In this document: positions 13,740 through 15,809 of the stretch, piece by piece
How the letters are laid out: each line of letters opens with the position of its first letter
How positions within the stretch are numbered: the stretch's first letter is position 1
Assembly (NCBI GenBank): GCA_046719185.1
Contig: JBDNDK010000043.1
Span: forward strand, 1-15,809
Direction: 5' to 3'
From: JBDNDK01 sp046719185
GTDB taxonomy: Bacteria; Armatimonadota; UBA5829
DNA length: 15,809 nucleotides
Notes under the pieces: model-generated
The model's input: only the letters and a program-made list of their open reading frames with translations
The model's database searches: none
What the model was told of the DNA's origin: nothing
Translations under genes and position numbers: made by a program

Positions 13740-14864
13740 TTAAATCCCTTCCACTGCAGATAATATAAGAGCATGTGCATACTCACAAGATTTCACTAAG
13801 TCATCTATGGCAATATTTTCACTTGAACTGTGTGCATTATCATATCCTAGTCCAATTACCACACAAGGCACACCATAAGAATTGAAATTATTTGCATCAC
13901 TTCCACCACCACCATCCATAAAATGTGGTTCAATATTACACTTTTTACAGGCTGAAACAGCAAGTTTAATCACATCATCATTTTCAGACCATCTATAAGA
14001 ATCATATTCTCTTATTATTTCAACCTTTGCTTCAGCTCCAATTGCACTAGCCTCTGATTCAAATATTTCTTTCATATGTTTGCTCTGAGCAATAAGTTTA
14101 TCTTGGTTTCTGCTTCTTGCCTCAGCTTTGATTTTAACTAAATCAGGAACTATATTCCTAGCTTTTCCACCTTCTATCACACCAACATTTGCAGTGGTTT
14201 CAGAGTCTATTCTTCCTAATTTCATCTTGCTAATAGCATTTGATGCTGCTAATATTGCACTAATGCCAGATTCTGGAGCCATACCAGCATGTGCAGCTTT
14301 TCCTTTTATTTCAATAAATAAATTTTCATGGCTTGGTGCACTAACAGTAATCCCACCAGCAGGTTTCTGGGTGTCAAATATATAGCCCAAATCTGCATTG
14401 AGATTCTCTTTATTCATATTTTTAGAACCACATAAACCAATTTCTTCAGCTACATTAAAAACAAGCTGAATATCAGAATGTGGTATATTGTTTTCAATTA
14501 TAGATTCAACAGCTTCTATTATTACTGCTAATCCAGCTTTATCATCTGCACCGAGTATAGATGTTCCATCAGATGATATCACACCATCTTTTGTTACTAT
14601 ATTTAGGTTTGATGTAGGTTCAACAGTGTCTAAATGAGCACCTAGAAATATGCTTTTACCATTTTGTGTGTTTGATGGTAGAAAAGCAAATATATTTCCG
14701 GTATTTCCTCCAATTTTGCTTCCTACATTGTCTTCTGTTACCTCAAGACCTAAGTTTTTAAGTTTTTCAATGACAAAATCTGCAATTTCTCTTTCTTTAA
14801 GAGAGGGACTGTTTATATTCAATAAATCATAGAATAATTGTAGAAGTCTGTCTTTGTTTATCAT
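13740..14864 (-). CDS. Peptidase T-like M20 family metallopeptidase
   Basis: This 374-residue protein belongs to the two-zinc M20 peptidase family, nearest to the PepT-like subgroup. Metal ligands are visible: H77 in 'LGAHLDTVEP' (with D79 next to it as the usual catalytic-site Asp), bridging D107 in 'GADDKAGLA', E141 beside the general base E140 in 'AEEIGLCGS', D164 in 'IFDTQKP', and H345 in 'NAHSSSE'. The lid/dimerisation domain lies about 178-290 and contains 'KGKAAHAGMAPESGISA'. No signal peptide is seen, so it is cytosolic. A di- or tripeptide-type aminopeptidase activity is likely, but M20 members also hydrolyse acyl-amino acids, so the substrate is open. The ATG is 2 nt after the SIS gene stop with GAGG about 5 nt upstream, and the gene is 3 nt ahead of the DUF3866 start. 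Confidence 0.9.
   Translation of the reverse strand: MINKDRLLQLFYDLLNINSPSLKEREIADFVIEKLKNLGLEVTEDNVGSKIGGNTGNIFAFLPSNTQNGKSIFLGAHLDTVEPTSNLNIVTKDGVISSDGTSILGADDKAGLAVIIEAVESIIENNIPHSDIQLVFNVAEEIGLCGSKNMNKENLNADLGYIFDTQKPAGGITVSAPSHENLFIEIKGKAAHAGMAPESGISAILAASNAISKMKLGRIDSETTANVGVIEGGKARNIVPDLVKIKAEARSRNQDKLIAQSKHMKEIFESEASAIGAEAKVEIIREYDSYRWSENDDVIKLAVSACKKCNIEPHFMDGGGGSDANNFNSYGVPCVVIGLGYDNAHSSSENIAIDDLVKSCEYAHALILSAVEGI
13746..13752 (-). promoter_or_regulatory. Ribosome-binding site supporting the TTG start of the DUF3866 gene
   Basis: GGAAGGG (13752-13746) lies inside the end of the PepT-like gene, 9 nt before the TTG at 13736. The next in-frame Met is about 150 codons later, beyond conserved family motifs, so TTG is the likely initiator. 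Confidence 0.75.
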
Positions 14865-14866
14865 AT

Positions 14867-15809
14867 CTACCTCGTTAGAGTTACTTTATTTAAACCTTCT
14901 GGTTTATCTGGGTTATTGCCTTTTGCAATTGCTAGATGATATGCAAATAATTGACCAGCTATTACATAAACTAGTGGGCTTAATTCTTCTGATACCATAG
15001 TATTTAGTTTGATTTTTGATTTTGCAATGTCTAGAATACTTTCTTCAGAACTAAATATTATTGTGTTAGCTTTCTTTTCTGCTAGTTTTTGAGAAGTTTC
15101 AAATATTGAATCAAACGCTTTTCCCTTTGGAGCAATTATCAAACAAGGATTATCTTTATGAATGGACACTATTGGGCCATGAAGAAAATCAGCAGATGAA
15201 TATCCTCTCATTCCAATATAGCTAGTTTCAGCAAGTTTTAATGACACTTCAAGAGCTGTGCAGTAATTAATTCCTCTTGATATTACAGCTCCAGATTGCA
15301 TGTTTTTATATTTCTGAACAATTTCAGATATTATTTTATCTAGTTCAAGAGCATATTTTATCTCATTTGCACAATTAACAAGCATATCAATTGATTTGTC
15401 ATTATCAGCTAATATTGCACTTATTAGATAAAAAACTCCAAGAGAAGATGTATAAGTTTTTGTGGCTGCTATTGCCTCTTCTTTTTTTGCATTACAAAAA
15501 ATTACATAATCCGCAATTTCTGTAATATTAGAATCAGGTTCGTTTGTAATTGCAACAGTTAAAGCATTTCTTTTTTTTGCTTGCAGGAGATATTCAATAA
15601 CATCTAGAGCCTGACCAGATTGAGATACACCAATGACTAGAGTGTTTTCAAGATGAATATCAGCATTATACAATGTAAATGCAGAGCAATTTGCAAGAGC
15701 TGTCGGCATCCCATTTTTTATTTCAAGTAAATATTTGCCATATATTCCAGCATGGTCTGATGTACCTCTTGCTGCTATCACTGCAAATCTTATATCTCTT
15801 TTTCTTATA
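14867..15809 (-). CDS. GlmS/AgaS-like double-SIS sugar-phosphate protein, N-terminus outside window
   Basis: About 313 residues are visible, and the frame stays open to the window edge; the GTG at 15781 is internal, since 'IRKRDIRFA' precedes it in frame. Two sugar isomerase (SIS) domains are present. The first begins 'VIAARGTSDHAGIYGKYLLE' and has 'VIGVSQSGQALD', whose S-x-S-G loop binds the sugar phosphate, then 'AATKTYTS'. The second has 'ISRGINYCTALEVSLKLAE' and 'DFLHGP'. The tail 'PDKPEGLNKVTLTR' is typical of GlmS-like SIS proteins. These resemble the isomerase half of glucosamine-6-phosphate synthase or AgaS-type deaminases, acting on amino-sugar phosphates. Too little sequence remains upstream to see any glutaminase domain, but stand-alone members usually begin a few dozen residues before this motif. 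It heads the SIS/PepT-like/DUF3866 group. Confidence 0.88.
   Translation of the reverse strand, partial: IRKRDIRFAVIAARGTSDHAGIYGKYLLEIKNGMPTALANCSAFTLYNADIHLENTLVIGVSQSGQALDVIEYLLQAKKRNALTVAITNEPDSNITEIADYVIFCNAKKEEAIAATKTYTSSLGVFYLISAILADNDKSIDMLVNCANEIKYALELDKIISEIVQKYKNMQSGAVISRGINYCTALEVSLKLAETSYIGMRGYSSADFLHGPIVSIHKDNPCLIIAPKGKAFDSIFETSQKLAEKKANTIIFSSEESILDIAKSKIKLNTMVSEELSPLVYVIAGQLFAYHLAIAKGNNPDKPEGLNKVTLTR

Noticed and set aside
15779..15781. GTG as the start of the SIS protein
   Set aside because: The frame continues upstream with residues that fit the family (IRKRDIRFA before VIAARGTSD), so the GTG is an internal Val and the gene runs off the window.
1..15809. Mobile elements, CRISPR arrays, defence genes, rRNA or tRNA
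   Set aside because: No transposase or integrase frame, no regularly spaced repeats, no RNA gene signature; all coding space is taken by housekeeping genes with uniform composition, so no new system is claimed.

Overview
The window is a low-G+C (by eye about one third G+C), gene-dense stretch of an ordinary bacterial chromosome, with AGA as the dominant Arg codon. It carries central glycolytic and purine-biosynthesis genes. Three features resemble clostridial/Bacillus-type genomes: the small PurL with separate PurS and PurQ, an Fe-S and propeptide type PurF, and a DUF3866 protein beside a peptidase T-like protein. Two features fit less well with a typical Firmicute: a small single-RRM RNA-binding protein, and a triosephosphate isomerase of the 'GHSETRGRFG' type with an extra segment. 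A clostridium or another low-G+C lineage (for example a gut Melainabacteria-like lineage) is possible, and I cannot assign it from sequence alone.

Layout. On the + strand (1-2347) lie the 3' end of gap (glyceraldehyde-3-phosphate dehydrogenase), pgk and tpiA, a glycolytic operon, with a terminator-like hairpin between pgk and tpiA. A 16-bp perfect hairpin (2354-2397) separates tpiA from the convergent gene. Everything else is on the - strand. 2400-2666 is an RRM protein with its own probable promoter. 2667-2995 is an AT-rich non-coding gap. 2996-12510 is a purine operon that reads, in transcription order, purD-purE-purB-(97-bp gap)-purS-purQ-purL-purF-purM-purN. Most junctions are stop/start overlaps (ATGA, TGATG, TAATG). 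12511-12659 is a control region with a terminator-like hairpin and a TATAAT box lying inside its loop. 12660-15809 holds three tightly packed genes read toward the purine operon: a GlmS/AgaS-like double-SIS protein (5' end beyond the window), a PepT-like M20 metallopeptidase, and a DUF3866 protein of unknown function.

How the genes work together. PurF, PurD, PurN, PurSQL and PurM carry PRPP through the first five steps to AIR. PurE works on the carboxylation step and PurB on SAICAR and on adenylosuccinate. purK, purC and purH are absent from the window, so these steps must be encoded elsewhere or done differently. No exotic system, mobile element, CRISPR array, rRNA or tRNA was seen. The points worth a second look are regulatory architecture (nested terminator/promoter, terminator abutting the tpiA ribosome-binding site), the TpiA insertion, the RRM gene, and the conserved-looking but uncharacterised SIS/PepT-like/DUF3866 group.
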